A stretch of 64,000 nt of DNA, taken from assembly GCF_030848805.1 (NCBI RefSeq), contig NC_092361.1, forward strand, positions 23,767,406-23,831,405, given 5' to 3'. Of the stretch, positions 50,935 through 64,000 are shown one piece after another. Positions within the stretch are counted from its first letter, which is position 1; each line of letters opens with the position of its first letter. Source of the stretch: Temnothorax longispinosus. Its lineage: Eukaryota > Arthropoda > Insecta > Hymenoptera > Formicidae. The position numbers and the translations under genes are program-made. The notes under the pieces were generated by a model. The model saw only the letters and a list, made by a program, of their open reading frames with translations, was not told the DNA's origin and did not search any database.

Positions 50935-53900
50935 GTAATAAAAGTAGAAAATATACAAAAAGTAGTGTAACTCTGTTCTGTTTTTAATATCATATAAATT
51001 ATATAAATAAATATACTGTGTATCTTATATATATACTTGTAATAATTTATATAAAACGGAACATCTAATAATAATTCATTTATTCGATCACAGGCGATTA
51101 TAGATCTCCTTAAACAATACCAAGTAAAATTCGGTGAAGAAACGTATAACTGGCTAACGGACTTACCGGAGCAATGGGCAACGGTCAAAAAATGGGCAGT
51201 GCAAGTGAAACAGTTTGTGAATCCTCTAATGGCACGACAAATCGACTTGCTGAAGAAACGTCTCAATTATTATGACTTCAAGCAACAGCAGTATCTAGCG
51301 CAATTCCGCGAGAACATCGTATTCAGGTACAGCAGCAGCAGCAATATATTATTTAAATAATAAATCAAGTTATTAAAAACCATATATATGAGATAAAGAT
51401 CTATGATTCCTTTGAAAAAAAATTTTTGAGTTTGCCTATGCAAATTTTTGATTTCCTAATTATTTAAGTACAACTTATGTTTCAATCGCAATCAATCAAC
51501 AGTTTCGATTGTATAAACGTGTACGAAAAATTGGACAAGATAAATGAAGAAATTCTGGAGTTTGAAAAGGAATTAAAGGCATTGCATGACCAAGCGAATA
51601 TATTCGAACAACAGATAACGGAATTTAAACAAATCAAGCTCGCTAGAAAAGAATTAAGACTTCTGAAGAATCTTTGGGATTATGTTAATATCGTTACGTC
51701 GAGTCTAGACGAATGGAAAACAACATTTTGGAAAAAGTTAGACGTCGAGGGAATGGAACAGGAGTGTAAAAAATTAATTCGGGAGTTGAGACGTAAGTTT
51801 TGTATTGATAAATAACTAATAACTAGTGCATTTGATAATGAGAAACTGAGTTTCTCAAAATCACACACACACACACACAAAAATGTTAATTATATTTTCT
51901 CAATATTTAAATATATATATTTTGATATGTATCAAAAGTGTCACACAACACGATCTGTAAAAAAACCAATGTATTTTATATTATTCATATTATTTTAGAA
52001 TTAGATAAAGAGGCACGAGCTTGGGATTTATACGCTCGCGTTGAAGCACAAGTGAAAAATATGATGTCATCACTAAGAGCAGTTTCAGAACTACAAAATC
52101 CCGCCATTAGAGATAGACATTGGCGAGAACTTATGGCTAAGACCCGGGTGTGTAAATAATGCTATTCCAATGTCAATACTTTGAAATACTCGTTAACATA
52201 AATTTATCAATCATTAAAAAATTTTTGATATAAAAATTAATTGGAAATAAAAAATACTTAAATTAATTGATAACAAAAGTTATAAATCTCTATATAAATC
52301 AATAAACGTATAACAAAAAATAATATATATTTAATATTATAGGTGAAATTTACTATGGACGATAAAACCACTTTAGAAGATTTATTGAAATTAGAGCTTC
52401 ATAAATTCGAGGAGGAAGTTAAGGACATGGTGGACAAGGCAGTTAAAGAAATGAGCATGGAGAAGGTCCTCAAAGAGTTGCATAATACATGGGATATTCT
52501 TGAATTTGGTAAAGAAACGCACGAACGCACTAAACTCAACGTGTTAAATATAAGTGAAGAAACGATCGAAATGTTGGAAGAAAATCAGGTACGTATTTCA
52601 TTCGAATTTCTGATTCTGAAGTGGAACAGAGAAAAGATTGTTATCGCAGGTACAATTACAAAATATGTTGGACTCCAAATACGTTGCCTATTTTCTCGAT
52701 GAAGTGATAGATTGGCAACAAAAGCTTAACACTGCAGATGCTACAATCAACGCCTGGTTTCAAGTCCAGCGAGCTTGGATGCATCTCGAGAGCATTTTTA
52801 TTGGATCGGAAGATATAAGAAGCCAATTGCCAGAGGAATCAAAACTTTTCGAAAAGATAGACAAAGATTTTAAAGTAATTTTGAGAAATCTGACAAACAT
52901 AATATTAAGAATTTTTTGTAGTAAAGAAATTTTATTGGAAATTATATTGGAAATTAATAATTTTTAGAACAATTGCATCTGCATTTTTCTGACTTAATTT
53001 TAATAATTTATATAATTTTATGATTACTAATTGAATATTTTCGGATTTTCTATCAAGGATTTGTTGAAGGAAATGCTGAGCAATCTAAATATAGTGAAGT
53101 CAACAAATAAACCGAAACTTTTAGATCGACTCGAGGAATTGGAGAGACAATTAAATATTTGTGAAAAAGCATTATCCGATTACCTGGAGACAAAAAGATT
53201 AGCTTATCCACGTTTTTATTTCATCTCGTCCGCAGATCTACTCGACATATTAAGTAACGGTAATCTCTCTCCTCTCTTCTCCTCTCTCTCTCTCACGATA
53301 AGAAATTTATTTAGCGGAAACCTACACATTTTATTGCAATAGGAAACAATCCCGAAATGGTATGCAAGCATTTGTCCAAATTGTACGACTCGTTGGCAAA
53401 ACTTGAATGGAAAATTGAAGAAGAAAAACCGACGAAACACGCTAATAGGATGATAGCGAAGGATGGCGAGGAAATGGCCATGCATGGGACATGCGACTGC
53501 ACGGGGAAGGTACTAATCAATTCTACAAGATGAGACTTAATAAGATACATATGATATGTAACAACACATACATATACAATAACATATAAATATCATATTG
53601 AGCCATAACCCATAACAGTCATAAAGCTCATAACTGACTAGTACGTTTTTGCTAAATAATAACAATGATAAACGTATGTTTGGTATGCTCTACAATTTTC
53701 TTTATACTTACAACTTGATGGCAGTGCGCTATGCTACTCCGACTATGACTATCCGCGGCAATTACCCCTGTGCGTAATCGAGATGACCGTGTGATTCACA
53801 GGTTGAGATCTGGTTGAATCGCGTCACGGAGGCAATGAGAAAAAGCGTGAGATATCGTTTTAGTCAGGCTGTTGCCTCGTATGACGAGAAGCCTCGCGAA

Positions 53901-56900
53901 CTTTGGATTTCAGATTACGAGGCACAGCCAGCTCTATGCGGCACGCAAATCTGGTGGGCCTCCGAGGTAAATATGGCATTTGCGAGACTCGAGGAGGGAT
54001 TTGAGAACGCGCTCAAGGATTATCAAAAAAAACAAATCGGCCAGCTGAACACTCTGATTGCAATCTTGCGCAGCGAGTTGAGCGAGAACGATCGGCAGAA
54101 GATCATGACTATTTGCACCATCGATGTGCACGCGCGTGACGTGGTCGGAAAATTAATATCTATCAAAGCAGAGAACTCTTCTAGCTTTGCATGGCAATCG
54201 CAGTTAAAACATAGGTGATTTTAAATAATCTCTTTATTATTTAGAAAAGTAATCGCGTGTGACGTACTGAGAAACTTAAAAAAAAATTGTCCGTTGATCG
54301 AAAATTTCTATTACATATATATGTATAACAGCGTTCTATACTTAAATTCATATCAATAAAAAAGTGACGATTTAAAAGAATTCTTTCTCCAATTATCCAA
54401 AAAACGTACAAGTAAAATTTGCTTAGAGACTAACATTAATATATTGATGAATCAGTTTCAAAAATAAGATTATCGTAATACAACCGTATTGACGTTCCAT
54501 CCCGGTATTTCATTCCCGTTCCGATGCCGTAGACACACTAATCTTGTTGCGCAGGTGTAGGAAAAAAGAAAATTGAAAGAGATTGTTTCGCCTCGTAGGT
54601 GGGACGACAAATCAGGAGATTGCTTCGCCAACATTTGCGACGCGTGTTTCATATACGCTTACGAGTACCTGGGTAACGTGCCACGGCTGGTAATTACGCC
54701 GTTGACGGACAGATGCTACATTACGTTGACGCAATCGTTGCATCTGATAATGGGCGGAGCACCGGCTGGGCCCGCGGGGACGGGGAAAACCGAGACGACC
54801 AAGGACCTCGGTAGAGCCCTTGGACAAATGGTTTATGTCTTCAACTGTTCTGAACAAATGGATTATAAAGTACATTCCTTTTCTCTCCCCCCCCCCTCTC
54901 GCTCTCTTTCTCTCTCTCTCTCCGTTTCTTATATGAGATTCTTGGACGTGCAGTTTCAAAAGATTTCGTTTTGCTGAATGTTTTTGTGAAATGAATCTAC
55001 TCTTTTTATTATTAATTTTTTATAAATATCAACTATATCGTACAAAGTGATATGTATATATTATATATGTATAATCCTTCCATTATAATTGTGTTTCCTT
55101 CTTCCAAAATACTTTTAAGTTTTCATGTTACATCGTAACATATTTAGCAAAACATAAGCAGCTAGAAACATCAAATTTTATTATTTTGTGACTTTTAACC
55201 ATCTTGTATATATTTTTATTCTTGTAACATTAACGTCTATGTCTTTTTGAATGTGTTTAACATACCGAGCATAAAAAAAGAGAAAGATTTTACGTACAAC
55301 GTATAACGTAAATAAATTAGTATATCTGTTATCTCTGATGAGAGATATACATATTTTAAATAAAATTCACAAATTTATTGTTTCCCGCTCGAATATCCAT
55401 AGTCGTGTGGCAACATATACAAGGGACTAGCGCAAACTGGAGCATGGGGTTGCTTCGACGAATTCAATAGAATTTCCGTCGAGGTATTGTCGGTCGTGGC
55501 TGTGCAAGTAAAATGTGTTCTAGACGGAGTAAAAAACCGAAAGAAGAAATTCTTATTTTTTGGGGAGGAGCTTAATATCGTGGATACAGTTGGCATATTC
55601 ATAACGATGAATCCTGGTTACGCCGGTAGAACGGAATTACCCGAAAACTTGAAAACATTATTTCGGTAAAAGAATTAAACGGATTATCGAGAGTTTAATA
55701 TCGTGTAACTGATCCAGAATAAATCAACAGGCCTTGCGCTATGGTGGTGCCCGATTTTGAACTAATTTGCGAGATTATGTTAGTGGCCGAGGGCTTCCAA
55801 GAAGCGAGATTACTGGCGAGGAAGTTTATTACCCTATACACGCTATGTCGAGAGCTTTTATCCAAGCAAGACCACTACGATTGGGGTTTGAGAGCCATCA
55901 AGTCCGTTTTAGTCGTCGCCGGAAAGTTGAAACGTGATGATAGGCAAAGGCCGGAGGAGCAAGTGCTAATGAGAGCGCTAAGGGATTTTAATATGCCAAA
56001 AGTCGTGACTGATGACGTGCCCGTGTTCATGGGATTAATAGGTAAAAGGCGGATTAATGGTACTAAAATTGAGTATGCGAGGTACGTCGAAAACATCACA
56101 CAGAAAAAAAAGTTTATTAGTGTATCGTATTTTATGTTGATCGTTTTAGTCAGAAAATTTCATCAATTATTGTACAAACAACAAAACAATTTATTAAGAA
56201 TATCTTTCTCTTTTCATTTTTAATCGTTTATAACTTAAAAATTACTCGTTTCCCCGATTTTTGTTGCGATAAAGTTGTAACTTTATAAATAAGTTAAAAA
56301 AATCTGTAAACAAAAGTAGGATGATAAATTTTAAGACAGATTATATAAGTATGTATAACTTTTTCTACATACATTGATGTAATCTCTATGCAATTTTGTT
56401 TTACTACTTAGGAGATTTATTTCCTGCATTGGATGTACCGCGAAAGAGAGATCTAGATTTCGAAATAATGATCAAAGCTGCGGCTCTTGATTTAAAGTTG
56501 CAACCAGAGGACGGGTTTATTCTCAAGGTACATTATACATGTAATGTTCACCTTGAATGCGGTTAATTGGCGAGCAAAAAGAAAAAGAGAGAGAGAAAGA
56601 GTTCTCCATCGGTTCGTTTCAGGTGGTACAATTGGAGGAGTTGTTTCACGTTCGACACTCGGTCTTTATCGTCGGCCTCGCCGGGACCGGTAAGAGCGAA
56701 GTCTGGAAAACGCTTAACCGAACGTACTCAAACCAAAAGCGCAAACCGCACTACAATGATCTGAACCCAAAGGCGGTGACCAACGACGAGTTATTTGGTG
56801 TCATTAATCCGGCAACGAGAGAATGGAAAGACGGGTTGGAAAACAGCTCACCCGTCAATTTTCAGCGCGCGATCAAACGCGCTACGCGCTTATATTATAT

Positions 56901-59900
56901 TAGCCCAAGCTCCGTAATAGGCTCGCCACGACTTTCTATTCTTATTGCTACTTTTGCAGGTTGTTCTCCATGATAATGAGGGAGCAAGCCAACATGGCCG
57001 GCGATGGTCCAAAGTGGATCGTGTTTGACGGTGACATCGATCCGATGTGGATTGAATCTCTAAATACCGTGATGGATGATAACAAGGTTTTAACATTAGC
57101 GAGTAACGAAAGAATTGCGTTAACGAAACATATGCGCCTCCTCTTCGAAATATCGAATTTAAGGTGATCGCTTAGTTAACACTCAGCAGTCAACTATTTT
57201 TTATACAATTTTCCCTTTGTAATAATTTAGAATATAAAAAATGTTTTCAGTTACTTACTAAATAACTTTTACTTAAGTTATATAAAACAGTTAGTTAATA
57301 AAAATTTAAGCATTATATTAAAATTTGTTACATTTATCATCTAATCATAGAAAGAAAGTTTATTCAAGAAATCAATCGACAAAACTTAAAGACAAGATCA
57401 AAACACAAAAACTAGTATTATAGTTTTGCTTTGTTCGAACAATGTTAATATAAAATGTGGACTTTATGGCAAAAAAATTTCATTTGCAATTAGCGTTGCT
57501 TACGCATTTTTTATGTATGTGTTTTTATTTCAGGACAGCTACGCCAGCAACGGTGTCTAGAGCGGGAATTTTATACATTAATCCACAAGATTTAGGCTGG
57601 AGCCCGTAAGCAATAAATGCGTTGATATACGTTATATTATAATACAGGATATTTTGAAGTTAAAGAATAAAGACTTGATGATAATTATTGCTTTGAAAAA
57701 AATTTTTGATTTACGCGATTTCTAATTTGACTCGATTCATTTACGTTGTTAATGGTCTCAATTATCTTTCCGAATTTAAATGGAGAAATTTGTCTGCAGA
57801 TTCATAACAAGCTGGATAGAAACAAGAGATCATTCAGAACGCGCTAACTTGTCGATACTCTTCGAAAAGTACATTCCACCTCTGCTGGAAGTAACAAAAG
57901 CAAAATTCAAGAAGATTACGCCATTACCGGAAATATGTCACTTAGAAATGCTTTGTCACTTACTCGATTGCTTTCTAACTAAAGAAAACGTACCGCTGGA
58001 CTGTCCGAAGGAATGGTAATCGACAAACATTAATAAATAAAATTTTTTATTCTAATATTCTCCGCAACCTTTTACGATGATCAATGGTAAATAAAATATT
58101 CTCCAAAATTTGTACATTAATATTTTAGGCATGAATTATATTTTGCATTCGCCTGCATTTGGGCGTTTGGTTCTGCAATGTTTCAAGATCAGTTGATAGA
58201 TTGGCGGAAGGAATTTAGCAAATGGTGGCAAAATGAATTCAAAACTGTCAAATTTCCGTCGGGCGGAACCGTCTTTAGTTACTTCATAGAACCAGAAACG
58301 AAAAAATTGATACCTTGGACCGAAAAAGTCGTCTCGTTTGAATTGGACTCAGATATTCCGCTTCAGGTTTTTTCCTAGTTTTATTAGTTTATTAATTATT
58401 TCAAAGCAGGAACATAAAATGCTAAACTATAAGATGTCTAAATTACGACAATGTTCAAGTAGTAAGAAAGAATAAGAACAAAAAAAATGTTCTACATATA
58501 TCAAATATATAACATATATAACGTTTAATATAGTCTGCTTTGGTGCCAACTGGAGAAACAGTGCGCTTGCGTTTTTTCATGGATTTGCTGATAAAGAAGC
58601 GCGTTCCGATCATGTTAGTGGGTGGTGCGGGCTCCGGAAAAAGCGTTATTATGGCCGACAAATTAGCAAGTTTGCCAGACAATTACAGCATCGCAAATGT
58701 TCCTTTTAACTTCTACACTACATCAGGTGAATAAGCGAGCTGGAGACAATTCAAGTTTCTAAAACTCGAATAGATTTGACCAACTTTCATAAACTTTTCA
58801 TATGTTTCTGAGATAATAACTTATTATTATCACAGAATTACAGAAAATTATTTTATTTTGGGAAAAAAAAATTATTATGTTCACGAAAAAATAGACAAAT
58901 TAAAAAATTTGTCAAGAAAAATTTTAAACATGTTAATATATCTTCTTATATTGAAAATATTGCATTTTGCAATTTTTAGTAGAGCTTTATATGTATATAT
59001 ACAATATATTGAATATAAAATGTTAGGCATAATATATATATTTATATTTACATATGAAAACATCTTATTTCTGGTAAACAACTATCAATTGTGTTCTTCA
59101 CGAATGATTACCAATTGTATCACATTACAATCGCCATAGCTTTCACCTTAACGACAAACCACATCGGTTTCATTTTCGTTGAAAAGACATGTTACAGAAA
59201 GTACTCGAGAAACATTTGGAAAAGAAAGCGGGGCGTAATTATGGTCCACCAGGCACGAAACTCTTGGTGTATTTCATAGATGACATGAATATGCCGGAAG
59301 TGGACACTTATGGAACTGTACAACCTCATACTCTCATTAGACAACACATGGATTACAATCACTGGTAATAACTTTGATATACAGAGTGAGATGTGTAAAG
59401 TGTGGCAAATTAATTTCTATCAAAATACTAATTTAAATGTTCATCTTAGCGTAGAATAATTCATTATGATCGTTGAATATTCTACAACCAAAATGTGAAT
59501 AATTAATTTGTCACATTTGAATTTCTCGTCACTAAATTGCATGGAATGTATAAAAATAACGACAAACTGAAGTAAGAAACTTTAAAAATATAATGCAGGT
59601 ATGACAGGACAAAATTAACTTTGAAAGAGATTCATAATACGCAGTACGTATCTTGTATGAATCCTACTGCAGGTAGTTTTACCATAGACCCACGTTTGCA
59701 GAGACACTTTGCCGTGTTTGCAGTTAGGTAAATTATTTTTCTTTTATTCTCATATACACACACACATGAAATACAAGCAAGTACTCATCATTGTATTGAT
59801 GATCACTGTTCTCAGTTTTCCACAAAAAGAGGCGCTCGTAATGATATACAGTCAGATTCTCAATCAGCATGTGACCGATCCGCAGCAAAAGTTTAATCCA

Positions 59901-62900
59901 GCGGTGCAAAAATTCACGGATCCTCTGATAGACGCCGCATTATATCTTCACGATAAAATCGCTGCAACTTTTCTACCGACGGTCATCAAGTTTCATTATG
60001 TTTTCAATTTACGCGATTTAACAAATATATTCCAGGTTGGAATCGCAAAGAATATTGATTTTACATTAACGACATTAACAGCGACGTCATTTTCCATGTA
60101 ATAATGCCGATAATCCTGTTCCGATATTACGCGTAGGGGATGCTTTTCGCCCGTGGCGACGTTTTACCACTTCCGAGTCACATAATCAAGCTTTACGCTC
60201 ATGAAGCGATGAGAGTGTATCGAGATAAATTGGTGAACGTTGAAGATCAGAGAATATTCGATCAGCTACTGCTCAGTGCACTCCGCAAAAATATACCCGT
60301 ACGTTTAACAGGAAGAGTTTAATAAAAATTGTGGTCACGAACAGAAATTTGGAATATTTGAAAATTTAGCTAAGCTGCTAAAACACATCACAAATCTATT
60401 TTAATAATCAACCAATTAATATAATTTAAAATAATATAATTTCAAAGTTTAACTTTTGCTAATGTCTTTATTTTACTTAAACATTTACTATTTTTCGTTT
60501 TTTATTTTTTCATTCTTTTAACCTAAATATTATGCCTAATCTGATCCTGATCGTTTATGTACCTATATGTCTATATACATTGATTATTTATTTGATTGAT
60601 TAATGACCTTAGGAGCTGGACAAAACTGAAATCAGTTTGGAGCAACCGTTAATATATTGCCATTTCGCGGAAGGAATTGGCGAACCCAAATACGCGCCTG
60701 TCAAAAATTGGACCCAGCTTGTAAAATTACTCGACGAAGCTTTGCTCAATTATAATGAGCTGGTATTATCTCAATCACATATTATCATCTCATATAATAT
60801 ATTTGATTTTATAATGTATACCTATCTTCTATATTTCTTTTTAAAAAATTATATCTCAATTCTGAGTTATAACACTGTTTTATATATACCATATATATGT
60901 TATATAATAAAACTCTACATATTTTGAGATTAATACATATTGAGTGTTCAATGATACTTGGTGAACAGGACGGTATTGCTTGTTATAAAATAAAAGTTTT
61001 TCCCTATTAAATTTATACTGTTTCTGTTTATAAAATTTAAATTTTATTTTTAAAGTTTTTATTCTTAAAGTTTAATAAGATAGAAACCATTCCTATTCTA
61101 ATTATTTATAATTCCGACTATGTTCATGTTTCGATAAATGCACCGAATTTATACTTGAATATTGATCAAGTCGTATAATATAACTCGAATTCATACTACT
61201 CCTTCGGTATAGGTGTCCGCGATGAATCTAGTGTTATTCGAAGATGCTGTGTATCACGTGTGTCGTATTAACAGAATTTTGGAGGCACCGAGGGGCAATG
61301 CGCTTCTGGTGGGTGTAGGTGGCAGCGGTAAACAATCTTTATCACGTTTAGCTTCTTTCGTGTCCTCGTTGGAGGTAAGTAAGATCGTTTTATCAGGCAT
61401 CATAAGTACAATGCTTAAATTTTACTTTTCAATCACTTTTCAATCAACTTTTCAAATCAATCAAAAAAGGTATAGATATTTGATAGAATACAATAAATCA
61501 CAGCGAGCGCAAGTAGCAATTATAATTAATTAAGTATAAACAATAAATAAAGCAATAAAAGGAAGAGTCAATTATTTCTCGTTAGTTGTTACAGTTAACA
61601 AGTAGTTAAAGAAATTTATAATGACATATTTAAAATCAAAAGAAATTTGTTGACGTGTACGTATTATAGGTGTTTCAAATACAATTGCGCAAAGAGTACT
61701 CCTTAAACGAGTTAAAAGCTGATTTAGCCGTGTTATACTTGAAAGCTGGCGTGAAGGGTATCAGTGTTACATTTTTAATGAGCGATTCTCAAGTCGCGGA
61801 AGAAAAATTCTTAGTTGTGGTGAACGATATGTTAGCGACGGGAGAAATCACGGAACTGTTTACTGATGAAGAAGTGGAGAACATCATTAATGCCGTGCGC
61901 AACGAGGTAAAATACACGGATCGCTATTCCAATGCTATCAGAATAATCTCTATATTCAGATATAGTACGGAAGTGGGGTATCTAGTTATTGCAAGTATTA
62001 TTTGCGCACCTAAAGTTACACAGAAGAACATTTTACTATTTTGTTATATTCTATTTTACATTATTTTCCGGGTTAAAATCTGAATGCTCGATTTCTTAAA
62101 TATTTAGAGATGGATCGTGTATTAATTATTCGCTGTTATCATGTGCTATCGTTATCCATCATGCAGGTTAAGCAAACCGGATTAATTGAAACCAAAGAGA
62201 ATTGCTGGAAATTTTTTATCCAACGCGTACGAAGACAATTGAAGTGTGTTCTGTGCTTCTCTCCCGTAGGAGCGACTCTTCGAAAAAGGGCCAGACAATT
62301 CCCCGCAATAGTAAATTGCACCGCGATCGACTGGTTTCAAGACTGGCCGCAGAAAGCATTGGAGTCTGTGTCGACAACGTTTTTAGAGGTATAACGTTTT
62401 CCACAAACTCTATATCTCTCAACAATTACAAAATTATTAAAATTGATTTGAACATGATTAGAGATCTCAAGTAAAACATATACATATATATTTTTATTAA
62501 TTTATTCTGGTTACTAATTTTTTGCTAAAATTAAAGAAAACTTAATATGATTTTGGAAATATGTTACTGAAAATAGTTGAAGAAATTCAAGATAACTATA
62601 ATTCATTGGTTACTATTCTTATAATGCCATATTGAAATGTTATTCTATTCTGTTTTGTTAAAGAACACTTTAACTAATCCGCAATTCTCTATCTTTATAT
62701 CAGGAGTTAAAAGAGTTACCAGCCGAATATCGAGCTTCCGTGTCGCTCTTCATGTCTTTCGTTCACACGAGTGTCAACGATGTATCCGCGATATATTTGC
62801 AAAATGAAAGAAGATACAATTACACGACACCCAAGTCATTCCTTGAGCAAATCTCTTTATACTCCAAATTGTTAACAGAAAAATCACATGATTTGGAAGC

Positions 62901-63910
62901 GATGATCTCGCGTCTCACCGATGGACTGGTGAAACTCGAGTCCTGTGCCATTCAGGTAGCGTCTAATAGTTTATCTCTCGTCAGATCAAACATATTATAG
63001 AAATGATCGAATATAGGTATAGCAGTCAATTAGCAAATATGTGCTTGTCGTGTTATATTGCAAAGATTTTATATATCCATCCTCTAAATTATTTTTTCGC
63101 AAAGTATAGGCTGACAAATTAAAGATTATTCTAACGGCTCAAGAGATCGAATTGAAGAAAAAGAATGAGATAGCTGATAAGATATTGGCCGAAGTACGTG
63201 CGGAAAATGCAAAAGCGGAGGCAGAAAAGGCTATTGGTAAGATATTGATAAGATATTGGAGAACTATGAACAGTGATGTCGAAATAACACAACGAAATTG
63301 TAGTAACTGGGGAAGAGGCAAAAGTGGCGGAAATCAAGGAGGTAGTATTGGAAAACCAAAAACGTTGTGACGAAGACTTGGCCCGTGCGGAACCAGCAGT
63401 GAGACAGGCCGAAGCTGCGCTTGATACTTTGAATAAGGTTAACTTTTCGACTTTGTGATTTATATTATAATTAAACAGTAGAAAATACACAAACGTACTA
63501 AATTTCATGATATAAATTTCGAGAAAAATGAAAATAAAATTAATGTAATAACACGAGACAAATTTTGAAGGTATAATGCCAAATCCGAGGCATTTCATAT
63601 AGACATGTCTCTTTCTTCTAAATTGAAATATATTTCAGTTGAATAGAGCGAATAATGTCTACATTATTGCAGAACAACTTGACCGAATTGAAGTCTTTCG
63701 GATCTCCGCCGGATGCCGTGCTTATGGTCGCTCAGGCTGTGCTCGTTCTATTTTCGCCGAGAGGAAAAATTCCGAAAGACAGAACTTGGAAAGCTTGCAG
63801 AGTAATAATGGGATCTATTGATGGATTTCTGTCAGAATTACGTAATTATGATAAAGAAAATATACACCCGGAAGTCGTAAAGGCGATTCAGCCGTATATC
63901 AACAATAAAG
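43537..63910 (+). CDS. Dhc93AB: Axonemal outer-arm beta dynein heavy chain (DNAH9/11/17 type), partial at window end
   Basis: Forty-nine exons with closing phases give 3,339 codons from the ATG at 43537; the gene continues past the window (family length about 4,460). Exons: 43537-43668, 43877-44110, 44191-44298, 44547-44766, 44968-45171, 45433-45644, 45710-45943, 46233-46436, 46567-46758, 46849-47058, 47388-47662, 47730-47848, 48100-48417, 48544-48637, 48776-48982, 49315-49543, 49820-49915, 50297-50637, 50778-50934, 51094-51326, then as listed in the domain entries. The protein is the force-generating subunit of the outer arm in motile cilia and sperm tails. Assignment to the 9/11/17 branch rests on near-continuous similarity, for example CTIDVHARDVV and GTQIWW. 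No stop, frameshift or non-GT donor was found. The acceptor of exon 16 (49314) is the weakest splice call. Confidence 0.95.
51094..54214 (+). other. Dynein linker (DHC_N2 region), exons 20-27
   Basis: Exons 51094-51326, 51503-51792, 51999-52147, 52343-52588, 52650-52874, 53058-53259, 53343-53509, 53802-54214; about residues 1263-1904. Landmarks are LRAVSELQNPAIRDRHW, VDKAVKEMSMEKVLKEL, SIFIGSEDIRSQLP, YPRFYFISSADLLDILSNG and CTIDVHARDVVGKL. The linker swings across the AAA ring during the power stroke. Confidence 0.9.
54599..56041 (+). other. Dynein AAA1 module, exons 28-30
   Basis: Exons 54599-54869, 55403-55665, 55731-56041. The P-loop GPAGTGKT is at about residues 1961-1968, the Walker B region CFDEFNRI and the sensor-type block TMNPGYAGRTELPENLK follow. 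AAA1 is the main ATP hydrolysis site, and all expected residues are present, so the motor looks catalytically competent. Confidence 0.93.
56412..57605 (+). other. Dynein AAA2 module, exons 31-34
   Basis: Exons 56412-56527, 56623-56834, 56960-57163, 57534-57605. The P-loop GLAGTGKS is at about residues 2242-2249, followed by LNPKAVTNDELFG, WIVFDGDIDPMWIESLNT and ATPATVSRAGIL. AAA2 binds but does not turn over ATP in characterised dyneins. Confidence 0.92.
57800..60298 (+). other. Dynein AAA3 module, exons 35-41
   Basis: Exons 57800-58015, 58129-58366, 58534-58726, 59187-59364, 59599-59727, 59816-60035, 60137-60298. The P-loop GGAGSGKS is at about residues 2568-2575 and Walker B is FIDDMNMPE; CMNPTAGSFTIDPRLQRHF and LRDLTNIFQ follow. 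AAA3 regulates motor release from microtubules. Confidence 0.92.
60613..62388 (+). other. Dynein AAA4 module, exons 42-45
   Basis: Exons 60613-60762, 61213-61374, 61670-61906, 62167-62388. The P-loop GVGGSGKQSLSR is at about residues 2916-2923, followed by FLMSDSQVAEEKFL and LCFSPVGATLRKRARQFPA. Residues fit the beta-chain AAA4 consensus. Confidence 0.92.
62704..63910 (+). other. Dynein stalk coiled coil, exons 46-49 (start)
   Basis: Exons 62704-62955, 63110-63236, 63304-63437, 63673-63910. The chain turns into heptad-like, Lys/Glu-rich helix (LKKKNEIADKILAEVRAENA), then NNLTELKSFGSPPDAV and GKIPKDRTWK, which lead to the microtubule-binding tip. The window ends in the next intron, so the tip, AAA5, AAA6 and the C-terminal domain are missing from view. 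Confidence 0.9.
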
Positions 63911-64000
63911 GTAATTTTATTGTCAAGTCTGACATTAGCATGAACCGGATATTTTTTTTTTCGTCAAATAAAATGTCTAATATGAAAATATATCTGTATA

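Noticed and set aside
55741..56223. 160-codon frame as one dynein exon
   Set aside because: The family sequence stops at 56041 and resumes at 56412; the rest is intron read-through.
43537..63910. Dynein gene as a pseudogene
   Set aside because: The many short frames at first suggest decay, but all 49 exons close in phase and all four P-loops are intact.
1..64000. CRISPR arrays, rRNA genes, or a bacterial insert
   Set aside because: The repeats seen are microsatellites or inverted repeats. No spaced direct-repeat arrays, rRNA-like blocks or intronless bacterial-type genes were found, and no tRNA cloverleaf was recognised by eye.

Overview
The window is nuclear DNA from an insect, most likely a hymenopteran and probably an ant. 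This is inferred from AT-rich intergenic DNA full of GA, TA, CA and TTA microsatellites, long AT-rich introns with GT/AG borders, and an antigen-5 (CAP) gene of the venom-allergen type. Nothing is bacterial: there are no operons, CRISPR arrays, rRNA genes, or tRNA genes I could recognise.

Layout. (1) 1.5-12.9 kb, plus strand: a seven-exon secreted CAP/antigen-5 gene with a TATA-type promoter. (2) 16.7-26.4 kb, minus strand: a complete 17-exon aralar/citrin gene, the calcium-regulated mitochondrial aspartate/glutamate carrier, whose last intron-rich half faces the CAP gene tail to tail. (3) 26.4-33.9 kb: a gene-poor stretch with hairpins, a GC-rich island, an orphan first-exon candidate and two adjacent 142-144 bp MITEs. 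(4) 33.9-36.9 kb: a head-to-head pair, OGFOD3-like (minus) and CIA2A/galla-1-like (plus), sharing a 453 bp promoter region. (5) 38.5-43.1 kb, plus strand: a CLIP-domain serine protease. (6) 43.5 kb to the window end, plus strand: an axonemal outer-arm beta dynein heavy chain (DNAH9/11/17 family, fly Dhc93AB type), 49 exons visible and cut by the window edge inside the stalk.

I built every gene model by hand from splice sites and family resemblance, and checked that exon phases close. CAP gives 235 aa, aralar 670 aa, OGFOD3 323 aa, CIA2A 180 aa, the protease 383 aa, and the dynein 3,339 codons so far. None of the six shows a frameshift or premature stop under these models.

The genes do not form one pathway. 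They cover a secreted defence or venom-type protein, mitochondrial NADH shuttling, a membrane oxygenase, cytosolic iron-sulphur assembly, an extracellular protease cascade component, and ciliary/sperm motility. The more unusual points are two GC-AG introns, a protease whose activation site has Asn where Arg or Lys is usual, the MITE pair with TAA target duplications, a double fold-back element inside an aralar intron, and a TISU-like start with a splice donor but no visible downstream gene. I found no convincing undescribed biological system.
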